From: Beijerinckiaceae bacterium | GTDB taxonomy: Bacteria > Pseudomonadota > Alphaproteobacteria > Rhizobiales > Beijerinckiaceae | Direction: 5' to 3' | Assembly (NCBI GenBank): GCA_024304885.1 | Contig: JALJOM010000003.1 | Coordinates: forward strand, 190,296 to 254,295 | Length of the DNA stretch: 64,000 nucleotides | Shown: in pieces, positions 26,035-38,177 of the stretch | Numbering within the stretch: the stretch's first letter is position 1 | How the letters are laid out: each line of letters begins with the position of its first letter | Made by a program: the position numbers and the translations under genes | The notes under the pieces: model-generated | Databases searched by the model: none | Told to the model about the DNA's origin: nothing | What the model saw: only the letters and a program-made list of their open reading frames with translations

Positions 26035-26814
26035 ATGCGTCGCCTGATCATCGAGGACAAATATTCGGTGGCTGCGGTGCTCGGCCACCGCCTCGCGGTT
26101 CTCGCCGCGATGGTGGCCGCGATCGGGATCGTCTCGGCACGCAGCGGCCTCGAGCCGCAATCCGCGCTGGCGATCCTCGGCGGCGCGATCGTGCTCGCGC
26201 TGGGTGCTGCGGCTTGCGCGCTCGTGGCCTTCGTCGTGATCTGGTTCAGCGGTCGCAAGGGTGCCGCGCGAGCGCTCGCAGGGCTCCTCCTCGCCGCGGT
26301 CCTGCTCGCCTATCCGGCCGCGCTCGCCGAGCGCATGTCGCGTGTACCGCCGCTCGACGACATCTCGACCGACGTGATCGATCCGCCGGCCTTCTCGCTG
26401 GCACGGCGCGCCCTCGCGGCAAGGGAGGGCGAGACGCCGGCCTCCGTGCCCGCGAGCCTGCGCGCGGCACAAGCGCGAGCCTATCCCAAGATCCTGCCCA
26501 TCCTGATCGATCTCGACGGCCCCGACGCGTTCTCCGCCGTAACGAAGGCCATCACGGCCGCGGGCTGGCGCATCGTAGCGAGCGAGCCGCCCGGGGGCCG
26601 CAAGGGACAGGGACATATCGACGCGATCGCGTCGAGCCTGCTTCTCGGCTTTCCTTTCGACATCACGGTGAGGCTCAGGCCACTCGTCGGGCAGACGCGG
26701 ATCGACCTGCGCTCCGTCGCACGGGTCCATGCCTTCGACCTCGGCGACAATCCGCGCAATATCGAAGCCTTCGAGAAAGCGCTCGAGGCCGAGATCAATC
26801 GGACGAAGGAGTGA
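26035..26814 (+). CDS. DUF1499 family membrane protein
   Basis: A 259-residue protein with three N-terminal hydrophobic segments (about 17-35, 44-72 and 80-100) and a C-terminal DUF1499 domain. The domain starts at DDISTDVIDPPAFSLA, continues AYPKILPILIDLDGPDAFSA, and ends with the typical IDLRSVARVHAFDLGDNPRN block. The function of the family is unknown. ATG 26035 is preceded by GGGAGAG. It is divergent from the SbmA-like gene and followed immediately by a family B repeat. Confidence 0.88.
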   Translation: MRRLIIEDKYSVAAVLGHRLAVLAAMVAAIGIVSARSGLEPQSALAILGGAIVLALGAAACALVAFVVIWFSGRKGAARALAGLLLAAVLLAYPAALAERMSRVPPLDDISTDVIDPPAFSLARRALAAREGETPASVPASLRAAQARAYPKILPILIDLDGPDAFSAVTKAITAAGWRIVASEPPGGRKGQGHIDAIASSLLLGFPFDITVRLRPLVGQTRIDLRSVARVHAFDLGDNPRNIEAFEKALEAEINRTKE

Positions 26815-26816
26815 TC

Positions 26817-26955
26817 GGAGCATTTTCCAGCGAAGTCGACTCCGGTTCGCATTGCGATCTCGATGTTTCGATAGATCGACATCGATGCGAAAATGCGACA
26901 AGGCATGAAGGGAGCGCGGGTTTCCGATCCGGCTGACGCGCAAGCCCGCTCTATG
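26817..26955 (+). repeat. Family B composite element, copy 2
   Basis: It starts GGAGCATTTTCCAGCGAAGT, continues CCGGTTCGCATTGCGATCTC and GATGTTTCGATAGATCGACA, then GATGCGAAAATGCGACAAGG. It ends in a hairpin-like GAGCGCGGGTTTCCGATCC...AAGCCCGCTC. Its last bases CTA (26951-26953) form, on the minus strand, the TAG stop of the MBL hydrolase gene. Confidence 0.8.
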
Positions 26956-27865
26956 TGCGACGGAAGGCCGCGCCGAGGATCGAGCCTTCGTCGGTGACGG
27001 CGAGGCCTCGCTCGACGAGGGACTCGAGGTGCGCGCGCACGGAGAGCGCCGCGGCCATGCGCAAGCGCGGATCGAGGTCGGCATAGACCCGCGTGACGAT
27101 CGCATCGATCGTCGAGCCTTCGGCCCCGAGGCAGCCGAGGATCGCATCCTCCCGGTTGCGCCTGTGTCGCACCAGCGCGGCGACGTAGCGTCGTGGCTCC
27201 TTCACCGGACCGCCGTGGCCCGGCCAATAGATCACATCGTCGCGATGAAGCAGCTTGTCGAGCGAGCCCATATAAGACCGCATATGGCCGTCGCGAGGAG
27301 CAACCACGGAAGTCGACCAGGCCATGACATGGTCGCCCGAGAACAGCGCCTGCTCCTGCGGCAAGGCGAAGGCGCGATGGTTTCTCGTGTGGCCGGGGGT
27401 CTCCACGCAGACGAGGGTGAAGTCCTGGCCCTCGATCGCATCGCCCTCGTTCAGGACGACATCGGGTGCGTGGTCGAGATCGTGCGCGGCATCGATGGCG
27501 CAGGGCAGGTCGCTGGCGCCTACCACATCCGTGACGTAGCGTGGGCAGCCGTAGAGTCGCGCCCCGGTCGCGCCCTTCAGCAAGCGGGCGCCGGGCGCAT
27601 GGTCCTTGTGGGTGTGGGTGACGAGGATCGCGGTGATGGTCTCGCCGTGCAAGGCGTCGAGGAGCGCTCGAATGTGGGACTCGGCCTCCGGCCCGGGATC
27701 GATGACGGCGACGTTCCCCGATCCCACCACATAGGTGCAGGTGCCGGTGAACGTCATGGGCCCCGCATTGCCGGCGACCATCCGCCGTACGAGCGGCGAC
27801 AGGTGGACGAGCTCGCCGGGAGCCCCTTCGAAGCTGCGGTCGAAGGACAGGACCGTGTCGGTCAT
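26951..27865 (-). CDS. MBL-fold metallohydrolase (LACTB2-like)
   Basis: The 304-residue metallo-beta-lactamase-fold hydrolase carries the zinc motif HTHKDH (H84, H86, D88, H89), a second site at TPGHTRNHRAF, and FSGDHVMAW. A C-terminal winged-helix-like segment (RRNREDAILGCLGAEGSTID, AIVTRVYADLDPRLRMAAAL) is typical of the LACTB2/glyoxalase-II-like group. Relatives act as thiolester hydrolases or nucleases; the substrate is not determinable. The stop codon lies in the terminal bases of a family B repeat, so the natural C-terminus may have been altered by that element. Confidence 0.85.
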   Translation of the reverse strand: MTDTVLSFDRSFEGAPGELVHLSPLVRRMVAGNAGPMTFTGTCTYVVGSGNVAVIDPGPEAESHIRALLDALHGETITAILVTHTHKDHAPGARLLKGATGARLYGCPRYVTDVVGASDLPCAIDAAHDLDHAPDVVLNEGDAIEGQDFTLVCVETPGHTRNHRAFALPQEQALFSGDHVMAWSTSVVAPRDGHMRSYMGSLDKLLHRDDVIYWPGHGGPVKEPRRYVAALVRHRRNREDAILGCLGAEGSTIDAIVTRVYADLDPRLRMAAALSVRAHLESLVERGLAVTDEGSILGAAFRRT

Positions 27866-27889
27866 CGTACCCGGCTTCCTCGGAGCTTC

Positions 27890-29257
27890 TCAGGCGGCGG
27901 TCGATGCGCTGATCGCCGCAGGAGCCTGCCCGTCGCGATAGCGTTGCCACATGATCTCGAAGAGCGCCTCGAGATCGCGCGTATAGGTCTCGACGTCGAA
28001 GAGCGCGGTGGTGAGACGATTCGCGGAAAGCTTTGCTCTGGCTGCAGCGAAGCGCGACGGATTCGTCGCGAGATCATAAGCGAGCTCGAAATAGGCCTCG
28101 CGATCGGCTGCGATCAGCTCGCCGAGGCCGATCGCCTGCAACAGGCTGCCGGCGACACGGGACGGAAAAGTGTCGCCGCAGACCGTGACGAGCGGCACGC
28201 CGGCCCAGAGCGCGTCGCTCGCGGTCGTATGGGCGTTATAAGGCGAGGTATCGAGGACGAGATCGGCGAGCTGCAACCGGCCGAGATGCTCCACCTGCGG
28301 CAAGTGGGGGGCGAAGACGAGACGGTCGGCGGTAATGCCGCGCCAGAGCGCCGCGTTGCGGAGATTTCCCTTGGCCCTATCGTCGTCGCGAAGCCACAGG
28401 ACGCTCTCCGGCACCTCGAGCAAGAGCCGGCACCAGATGTCGAATATTTCGGGCGTGATCTTGTAGGCTTGGTTGAAGCAGCAAAAGACGAAGCCTTGCT
28501 CGGGCAAGCCGGCCTCGGCTCGCGTCGGTGCCGTGCCGACTTTCGCCCTGCGGCCATGCGGCTGATAGGAATGCGGCATGTAGGCGAAGGATTCGCTGTA
28601 GTCGTCGGCGCTGGCAGCGGGCGTGAGGTAGGGATCGGTGATGATATAATCGCAGATCGCAGCGCCGAGGGTTCCCGGATAGCCGAGGTAGTTCACCTGC
28701 ACGGGCGCGGGGCAGAGCAGCAGGATCGCCGTGCGCGTCCCCAGCGTGTAGCCCTTGAGATCGACGAGAATGTCGATGCCGTGGGCATGAATGGCTCTCG
28801 CCGCGTCCACGTCGGACAAGGCCGCGATATCGACGAAATGGTCGAATGTCGCCTCGAGACGCGACCGCATCGCCTTGCCGTCGTCGGCTCCATAGGAATA
28901 GGCGAAAAGCTCGAAGCGGGCGCGATCGTGTGCCTCGAACAATTCGACGAGCAAGTGCGACGTCGCGTGCTCGTGGAAGTCCCTGGACAAGTATCCGATG
29001 CGGATTTTTTGCCGCTCTCTCGTGTCGAACTCGAACGCGAGGGCCACGCGATCGACCGTCGCGGCGGCGATCTTGTCCTTCATCCAGAGTTCCGAGCATG
29101 CGCGCTGTTCGGCCGCGGTGACCCCGGACAAGGCGAGAAGATGAAACGGCGAAACGGAGCGCGTCCGCCCGCGCGCGATCTCGGCACGCAATTCCTCGCG
29201 CCACTCGGGGAGGCCGGACCATTCGCACATGTCGCGGTTTTCGAGGCTATATCTCAT
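27890..29257 (-). CDS. GT41 (OGT/SPINDLY-like) glycosyltransferase without TPR region
   Basis: A 455-residue cytosolic protein with the catalytic GT41 domain: ATSHLLVELFEAHDRARFEL, DILVDLKGYTLGTRTAI, PVQVNYLGYPGTLGAAICDY, ITDPYLTP, FCCFNQAYKITPEIFDIWCR and LDTSPYNAHTTASDALWAGV. Bacterial relatives usually have several TPR repeats before the catalytic part. Here the protein begins just before the conserved pre-catalytic block CEWSGLPEWREEL...PFHLLALS. ATG 29257 was chosen because CAGGAGACGTC precedes it. Family members transfer sugars from UDP or GDP donors to Ser/Thr; without TPRs, target selection must differ. Confidence 0.85.
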   Translation of the reverse strand: MRYSLENRDMCEWSGLPEWREELRAEIARGRTRSVSPFHLLALSGVTAAEQRACSELWMKDKIAAATVDRVALAFEFDTRERQKIRIGYLSRDFHEHATSHLLVELFEAHDRARFELFAYSYGADDGKAMRSRLEATFDHFVDIAALSDVDAARAIHAHGIDILVDLKGYTLGTRTAILLLCPAPVQVNYLGYPGTLGAAICDYIITDPYLTPAASADDYSESFAYMPHSYQPHGRRAKVGTAPTRAEAGLPEQGFVFCCFNQAYKITPEIFDIWCRLLLEVPESVLWLRDDDRAKGNLRNAALWRGITADRLVFAPHLPQVEHLGRLQLADLVLDTSPYNAHTTASDALWAGVPLVTVCGDTFPSRVAGSLLQAIGLGELIAADREAYFELAYDLATNPSRFAAARAKLSANRLTTALFDVETYTRDLEALFEIMWQRYRDGQAPAAISASTAA

Positions 29258-29423
29258 GACGTCTCCTGACCGCGATCTCGGCGGCACGCCGGACCGTCGA
29301 AGGATAGGCTGCTCGCGTGACGAAAGTAATGCGGTCTGTCGGTGCGAGGTGCCTGATCATGCTTGGTCGAGGCAATCGTCGCGGTATGCAAGAGCGGGGC
29401 CATGTCAGGAGAGCGATTGCGCT

Positions 29424-32881
<3,458 letters not shown>

Positions 32882-32885
<4 letters not shown>

Positions 32886-34501
32886 GCGAAAAGGCCGTGC
32901 ATGAACCAGCGGGGGCAAGCTGTCTCGCGGCCGTAGAGCCCTTCGCGAAAGAGCCAGAACCTGTGGCCCTCGGTGTCCTCGGCGCGGAAATAATCGCGGG
33001 TCGCCGCGCGCTCGGCCCGCCACCATTCGGGCGCGATCCGCTCGGGACCCTCGATCGCCGCGACCTCGTGCAGCACCTTGCGCCAGCGAAAGCGCACAGG
33101 CGGCCCGTCGGGTACCGAGGCGATGGTCTCGATCGGCTCGGGATGGTGCAACAGCCGGATCGGGCGGGAGGGAAGAGCGGCGAGGGAGGGTTTTTCCGTG
33201 TCTCGAGGCTCTACGGCAGACGCCCTCGCTCGATCCTTGCGAGCCGGCCGCTTCCGAGCCACGGCAGCGGGACGGGATGCCGCCGCCGGCACCGCGGCGA
33301 CGGCGAATTCCGGCACGTGCCTCGCGTCGAAGGCGAGCCGTGTCACCCGTCGCATGCCGAGCCTCGCGCCGAGCCGGTCGACGAGATCGGCGAGATCGGC
33401 GGCTTCGTCCACAGGCTCGATCGCGCTCGTCTGCTCCGCGTCCTTGCGCTCGACCGCGAGCGCGGCGAGGCGGATCACGTCGAAGCCGTAGCCCGGATCG
33501 AGCGCCTCTCCGTCGGTCCCGGCGGCGTCGATCCGCTCGCAGAGCAAGCGCGCGACGAGACCCGGGTCGCGGAGCGGCCGGCTGGTGCCGACCTCGAGCC
33601 GGCGCACGAGGCCGTCGACGCGAAAGAGGCTCGCCTCGAGGCGCCGCGCGCCTTCGCCGTGGCGGGCGAGCATGGTGCAGAGATCTCGCGCGAGCGAGAG
33701 GATCGTAGCCTCGATAGCCTCGCGCCGCAGGATGAAGTCCGCGAAGCGCCGCTCGGCGAGATAAAGCGGCGCCTCGAAGCGAGGCGAGATCGGGGTCGCG
33801 GCGCGGCCGAGAAGCCCGTCGAGCCGATCGTGGAGGGCAGGGCCGAACCGGGCGACGATCGGCGCGCGCGGCCTGAGCACGATGTCGGAGATCCTGCGCA
33901 AGCCCGCGCGGGCGAGGCCGGCCAGCACCGCGCGATCGAGGCGAAGCGCCGCGAGGGGCAGGGGACCCAGACGACGCGCGAGCTCTTTCTCGTCGAGATC
34001 CGGCTCGAGGATGCGCAGCTCGCCGAAGCGCGCCGAGGCCCAAGCCGCCTCCGGTGTGGAACCTATGGCGGCGCGGGCGGAAAATCCGCGGGCCTCGAGC
34101 CGTGCCTCGATCAGGGCGAGCAGCTTCGCCTCGCCGCCGAAGAGATGCGCGGCGCCTGTCACGTCGAGCACGAGCCCGTCCGGCGGGTCGAGCGCCACGA
34201 GCGGGGTGAAGCTGCGGCACCAATCGGCGATGGCCCCGAGCGTTTCGGCCTCGGCCTGCGGATCGCTCGCGACGCAGGCGAGGGAGGGATGCATGGCCCT
34301 GGCATCGGCGAGCCGCATGCCGGGCTCGAGGCCGAGCGCCTCGGCCTTCGGATCGACGGCGACGAGCCTTCGCGCGCCCTCGATCTCGGCGATCGTCGCG
34401 AGCGGCTGGTCAGGCGATCCGGGCGAGCCCTCGGCGCGCTTTTGCCGGACGATCCGGTCGGTCGCGAGGAAGGGCAGGAAGAGCGAGAGGAAGCGCGTCA
34501 C
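32882..34501 (-). CDS. imuB: ImuB, inactive Y-family polymerase-like mutasome subunit
   Basis: The bridging subunit of the alphaproteobacterial mutasome, recruiting DnaE2 to the beta clamp. The start is GTG 34501 (VTRFLSLFLPFLATDRIVR), matching family N-termini; the open frame extends to 34801 but that portion overlaps imuA and is Arg/Pro-rich. The Y-family fold is visible as RRLVAVDPKAEALGLEPGMR, then ADARAMHPSLACVASDP and DPPDGLVLDVTGAAHLFGGE. The C-terminal ImuB-specific region has RPIRLLHHPEPIETIASVPD and a long basic linker before it. ImuB proteins lack polymerase catalytic acids. It overlaps imuA by 92 bases and dnaE2 by four. Confidence 0.9.
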
Positions 34502-35369
34502 GAAAGCAGGCCTTCTCGTGATCCCAGGTGACGGCGAGGTCCTTCTCCCGATCGAGGCCGCAGCCCCCCGGGCCGGTGCGGGCCTTGACGATGCGGACCG
34601 ACCAGGACGCGAGGCCCGGCAGCGGCGGCCCCCTCCCCGCCGGGGCCAGGCGGGAGCCGGCAGCGGACAAAATCTCGAACCTTGTCGTGGCCGCGCTCGA
34701 CAAGCGGTCCGCGCCGCGGGCGAGCCTCGAGGCGACGAGGAGAGCCGGCGTGCCGCTTTCCCGAGCCGCGAGGACGAGACGGCGCGAGGCGCCGAGGTCA
34801 TAGGCTTTCTCGAGGGTCCAGAGTTCCGCGACCACGGCCGCCGGGGCGCGGCATTTCACGGCCTCCTCCAGGCACCAGAGGCTTTCTCGCACGTCGCGCG
34901 CATGGACGAGGACGAGGCGGGCCGGATCGAGGCCATGGAGGCGAAGCCCCGGCCCATAAGGCGTGCCCCATTCCCGTCTCACGCCGTCCTCGAGGATCCA
35001 GACGATCGGGGCGGCCTTTGGAGCGCTATCCGATCCAGGCGAATCGGATAGCAGCTCTACCTCTTTGTTTTGTCGCATTTTCGCGACGCGAACCGATGCC
35101 CGGTTCGCTGGAAAATGCTCCAAGGCGAAGCGGGCCGAGAGCGCCGCGGCGAAGCCCGAGGCCGCCACGGCATCGCCGGGGCGCCCCGGCACGATCTCGT
35201 GCAAGGCGCCCCGAGCGAGGCCACCGCCGAGCAGGCGATCGAGGCTCGAGCCTTCACCGAAGCTCACGCGAGGGCGCGTGGCACGAGACGTCGCGGCCCC
35301 GCGCCCCTCGAGCGCGGCGATCCGTTCGCGCAAGAAGCCGATCCCTGCCGAGGTGCCGCTCTGCGACAT
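34410..35369 (-). CDS. imuA: ImuA, RecA-like mutasome accessory protein
   Basis: A SOS mutagenesis accessory protein of 319 residues. Family features are LLGGGLARGALHEIVPGRPG, then WILEDGVRREWGTPYGPGLR, LDPARLVLVHARDVRESLWC and LRLVLAARESG-like stretches near the C-terminus. Residues ~83-118 (EHFPANRASVRVAKMRQNKE, then VELLSDSPGSDSA) are an insertion encoded by a complete family B repeat (35021-35122) lying in frame. Without it the protein would be of normal length. ATG 35369 lies 25 bases downstream of a LexA box. First gene of the imuA-imuB-dnaE2 operon. Confidence 0.9.
   Translation of the reverse strand: MSQSGTSAGIGFLRERIAALEGRGAATSRATRPRVSFGEGSSLDRLLGGGLARGALHEIVPGRPGDAVAASGFAAALSARFALEHFPANRASVRVAKMRQNKEVELLSDSPGSDSAPKAAPIVWILEDGVRREWGTPYGPGLRLHGLDPARLVLVHARDVRESLWCLEEAVKCRAPAAVVAELWTLEKAYDLGASRRLVLAARESGTPALLVASRLARGADRLSSAATTRFEILSAAGSRLAPAGRGPPLPGLASWSVRIVKARTGPGGCGLDREKDLAVTWDHEKACFRDALPLALPALPRDRPDRPAKARRGLARIA
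35021..35122 (-). repeat. Family B element inserted in frame inside imuA
   Basis: On the imuA strand it reads GGAGCATTTTCCAGCGAACC, then CGGTTCGCGTCGCGAAAATG and CGACAAAACAAAGAGGTAGA. It ends with the perfect hairpin arms GCTATCCGAT and ATCGGATAGC. It is 102 bases, a multiple of three, and free of stops in the imuA frame. It is the copy most similar to 56074-56211. Confidence 0.85.
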
Positions 35370-35393
35370 CGGTTCGCTCCGCCTTCCGAGTAG

Positions 35394-35408
35394 GTTCCCT
35401 ATTTGTTC
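35394..35408 (-). promoter_or_regulatory. LexA (SOS) box of imuA-imuB-dnaE2
   Basis: GTTC-CCTATTT-GTTC on the plus strand (GAAC-N7-GAAC read toward imuA), a perfect match to the alphaproteobacterial LexA consensus GTTC-N7-GTTC. It is centred about 32 bases before the imuA ATG, the usual place for repression. Confidence 0.85.
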
Positions 35409-35875
35409 TTATGGATTCCCCTTTCGGGGCCGCGAGTCAAGGGCGAGAAATCCCGCCGCGCGCGTCGCGGCGGGCCGCGATCCCGCGGTGCCGCTCGGCG
35501 ATGGAAAAACCTCGAGCGTCCCCTAAATGAGGAATAAGCTCCAGGAGGAGCCGCTCCTTCGTCCAATAGGGCTACACTATAACGCCATAATCGAATTGCT
35601 ATATGACGCGGTCGCGGGTGTGCTGATCTGTCCGGATACGAAGCATGAATGCGGCTTTGCGCTCGAGACAGACATAGCTCGACTTCCTAGTCTCCCGGGC
35701 TCATTGCCTATACAAACCCAGAAAACCATCTCTTCCACAGGAAACGGATCATGTTCCGGTTGCCGCCCTCGAGCCAGAACGGCGCTCCGCGCCGAGACCG
35801 GATCGGCCGTTCTTGCGGCGGGGCCGAGGATCGTGGGCTCGGGCCCGTGACCCTGCGCACAGGAGCAAGCCCGTG
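35409..35875. other. Intergenic region between imuA and the trehalose-6-phosphate synthase
   Basis: A 107-codon open frame (35527-35850) is present but has no recognised family and a weak start context. The left edge carries the SOS promoter. AT-rich patches around 35570-35610 could contain a promoter for the synthase gene. Confidence 0.4.
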
Positions 35876-38134
35876 ATGCTACGGGTCGAGACGACGCTGA
35901 AATATGCGACTCTCGGGCTCGCGGCGATCGTCCTCGTCGCCCTCGCGATCGCCCCGTTCTCGAAGTCGCTGATCGAGCAATGGTCGCGCTATGACGTCGA
36001 GGAGCGGTCGCGCCTCGTCTACAACTCGATTCACGGGCCCGTGGTCCGCGCCATGGCCGATCGGGCCTGGGACCGGCTCGGCTCGATCTTCGAAGGCGTC
36101 GCCCAGGACGAGCGGATCCTCGCCGTCGGGCTCTGCGACGAGGCAGGGACCCTCGTCAGCCCCTCGAAGCTGATGCCGCGCACGTTCTCGTGCGAGAAGG
36201 TCGCCCGCTCGGAAGGCGAAAGTTTCTCGAGCATCGTCAACGACGGCCGAAAGGTCCTCGTCGGCTCGTTCCCGATCGTCGATCGCGCGCAAAAGGCCTA
36301 CCTCGTCGTGCTCCACGACCTGAGCTTCATCGATGCTCGGTCCGGCGAGGCGCAAACCTTCCTGGTCGCAACCCTCGCCGGCGTGGTGATCACGGTCGCC
36401 GGGGCCGCGTCGATCGTCGCCGTCCTCACGTTCCGCGGCTGGATGCGATCCCTGCAGCAAGCCGTCGCGGACATCCGTTTCGGGGGCGCCCGCGTCACCG
36501 AGCGGCGCGAGCTGACCCCTATCGACATGCAGATTCAGGCGCTGCTGCGCGAGATCGACGTCGGCAAGGTTCCCTTCGAGACGGCGCAGATCGACTGGTC
36601 GCCGAGGACGCTGCAGGACCTTCTCCACAACGCCTTGCCGGGGGCGGAGGTTCTGATCGTCTCGAACCGGGAGCCCTACATTCACAACTACTCCGATCAC
36701 AGCCACTCCGGCGCGACGATCACCCTGCAGACCCCCGCGAGCGGTGTCGTGTCGGCGCTCGAGCCGGTGATGCGCGCCTGCGGCGGTACCTGGATCGCGC
36801 ACGGGAGCGGCGACGCCGATCGCGAGACGGTGGATGCCCGCGACACAATCGCCGTCCCTCCGGACGCCCCGTCCTACACGTTGAGGCGGGTGTGGATCTC
36901 GGAGGAGGAGCAAGACGGCTATTACTACGGCCTCGCCAACGAAGGGCTCTGGCCGCTGTGCCACATCGCCTTTGTCCGGCCGGTGTTCCGCGAGACCGAT
37001 TGGCGCGCCTACGAAGCCATCAACCGACGTTTCGCCGATGCGGTCGCCGCGGAGGCGCGCAGCGAGGATCCGATCGTCCTCGTCCAGGACTACCATTTCG
37101 CGCTGGCGCCCCGCATGATCCGCGAAAAATTGCCGAAGGCCACGATCATCACCTTCTGGCACATCCCTTGGCCGAACGCCGAGACCTTCGGCATCTGCCC
37201 ATGGAAGGAGAGGATCATCGAGGGCCTGCTCGGCAGCACGATCCTCGGATTCCATACTCAGTTCCACTGCAACAATTTCTTCGAGACGGTGGACCGGTTC
37301 GTCGAAAGCCGGATCGATCGCGAGCATGCGGCCGTCACCCTCGCGGCGCACGAGACGATGGTGCGCGCCTATCCGATCTCGATCGAATGGCCGCCGAAGG
37401 CGCTCGTCGGCCAGCCGAGCATCGAGACCTGCCGTGCGGAGGTGCGGCACAAGCTCGGCCTCCCGGCCGATGTCGCGATCGGTGTCGGCGTCGAGCGGTT
37501 CGACTATACGAAAGGGATCCTCGATCGCATGAAGGCGGTCGACGGGCTCCTGACGCTCGACCCGTCCTGGAAGGGCCGCTTCGTCTTCGTCCAGGTCGCG
37601 GCGCCGACACGCAGCAAGCTGCCGTCCTACAAGATGCTGCAGAGCGAGGCCGTCGCCCTCGCCGACGAGATCAACGCGCGCCACGGCGATGCGACCTACA
37701 TGCCGATCCGGCTGATCGTGTGCCACCACGAGCCGGCCGAGGTGCTCAGGCTCTTCCGCGCCGCCGATCTCTGTATCGTCAGCAGCCTCCACGACGGGAT
37801 GAATCTCGTCGCCAAGGAATTCATAGCCTCGCGCGACGACGAGCGTGGGGTCCTCGTCCTGTCGAGCTTCACCGGCGCGTCGCGGGAATTGTCGGAAGCA
37901 CTGATCGTCAACCCTTACGACACCCACGCGATGGCGAATGCGCTCGATGCCGCGCTGCGCATGCCGGTCGACGAGCAGTGCGAGCGCATGCGCCTGATGC
38001 GCCAGCAGGTCCGCGAGCGCAACGTCTACCGATGGGCGGGCCGCATGCTGATCGATGCGGCGCGCAGCCGGCAGCGCCAGCGCATCCTCGACATCGCCGA
38101 GCGGAGCGACCGGCACCCGGCCAAGATCCATTGA
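35876..38134 (+). CDS. otsA: Membrane-anchored trehalose-6-phosphate synthase (GT20)
   Basis: Makes trehalose 6-phosphate from a UDP-sugar and glucose 6-phosphate, an osmoprotectant pathway. The 752-residue protein is far longer than a normal OtsA (about 470). Residues 1-~190 form a sensor-like module: TM1 (~9-30), an extracytoplasmic segment and TM2 (~161-183, FLVATLAGVVITVAGAASIV), then a short linker. The GT20 domain follows with VLIVSNREPYIHNY, a donor-side WHIPWPNAETFGICPWKE, VGVERFDYTKGILDRM and SSLHDGMNLVAKEFIASR. ATG 35876 has AGGAG ten bases upstream; GTG 35873 is an alternative. No trehalose-phosphate phosphatase gene is adjacent. Confidence 0.9.
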   Translation: MLRVETTLKYATLGLAAIVLVALAIAPFSKSLIEQWSRYDVEERSRLVYNSIHGPVVRAMADRAWDRLGSIFEGVAQDERILAVGLCDEAGTLVSPSKLMPRTFSCEKVARSEGESFSSIVNDGRKVLVGSFPIVDRAQKAYLVVLHDLSFIDARSGEAQTFLVATLAGVVITVAGAASIVAVLTFRGWMRSLQQAVADIRFGGARVTERRELTPIDMQIQALLREIDVGKVPFETAQIDWSPRTLQDLLHNALPGAEVLIVSNREPYIHNYSDHSHSGATITLQTPASGVVSALEPVMRACGGTWIAHGSGDADRETVDARDTIAVPPDAPSYTLRRVWISEEEQDGYYYGLANEGLWPLCHIAFVRPVFRETDWRAYEAINRRFADAVAAEARSEDPIVLVQDYHFALAPRMIREKLPKATIITFWHIPWPNAETFGICPWKERIIEGLLGSTILGFHTQFHCNNFFETVDRFVESRIDREHAAVTLAAHETMVRAYPISIEWPPKALVGQPSIETCRAEVRHKLGLPADVAIGVGVERFDYTKGILDRMKAVDGLLTLDPSWKGRFVFVQVAAPTRSKLPSYKMLQSEAVALADEINARHGDATYMPIRLIVCHHEPAEVLRLFRAADLCIVSSLHDGMNLVAKEFIASRDDERGVLVLSSFTGASRELSEALIVNPYDTHAMANALDAALRMPVDEQCERMRLMRQQVRERNVYRWAGRMLIDAARSRQRQRILDIAERSDRHPAKIH

Positions 38135-38177
38135 CCTCGATCGCGAAATTCCCGGGCGCTGCGACGGCCCCCTGCAG

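Noticed and set aside
32886-34223. Upstream extension of the dnaE2 reading frame
   Set aside because: The extension runs through imuB in another frame with Arg/Pro-rich composition. The ATG at 32885 overlaps the imuB stop and matches the family N-terminus.
35527-35850. 107-codon ORF between imuA and the trehalose synthase gene
   Set aside because: Weak start context, no family, and the second half has chance-like composition. Not supported well enough to call.
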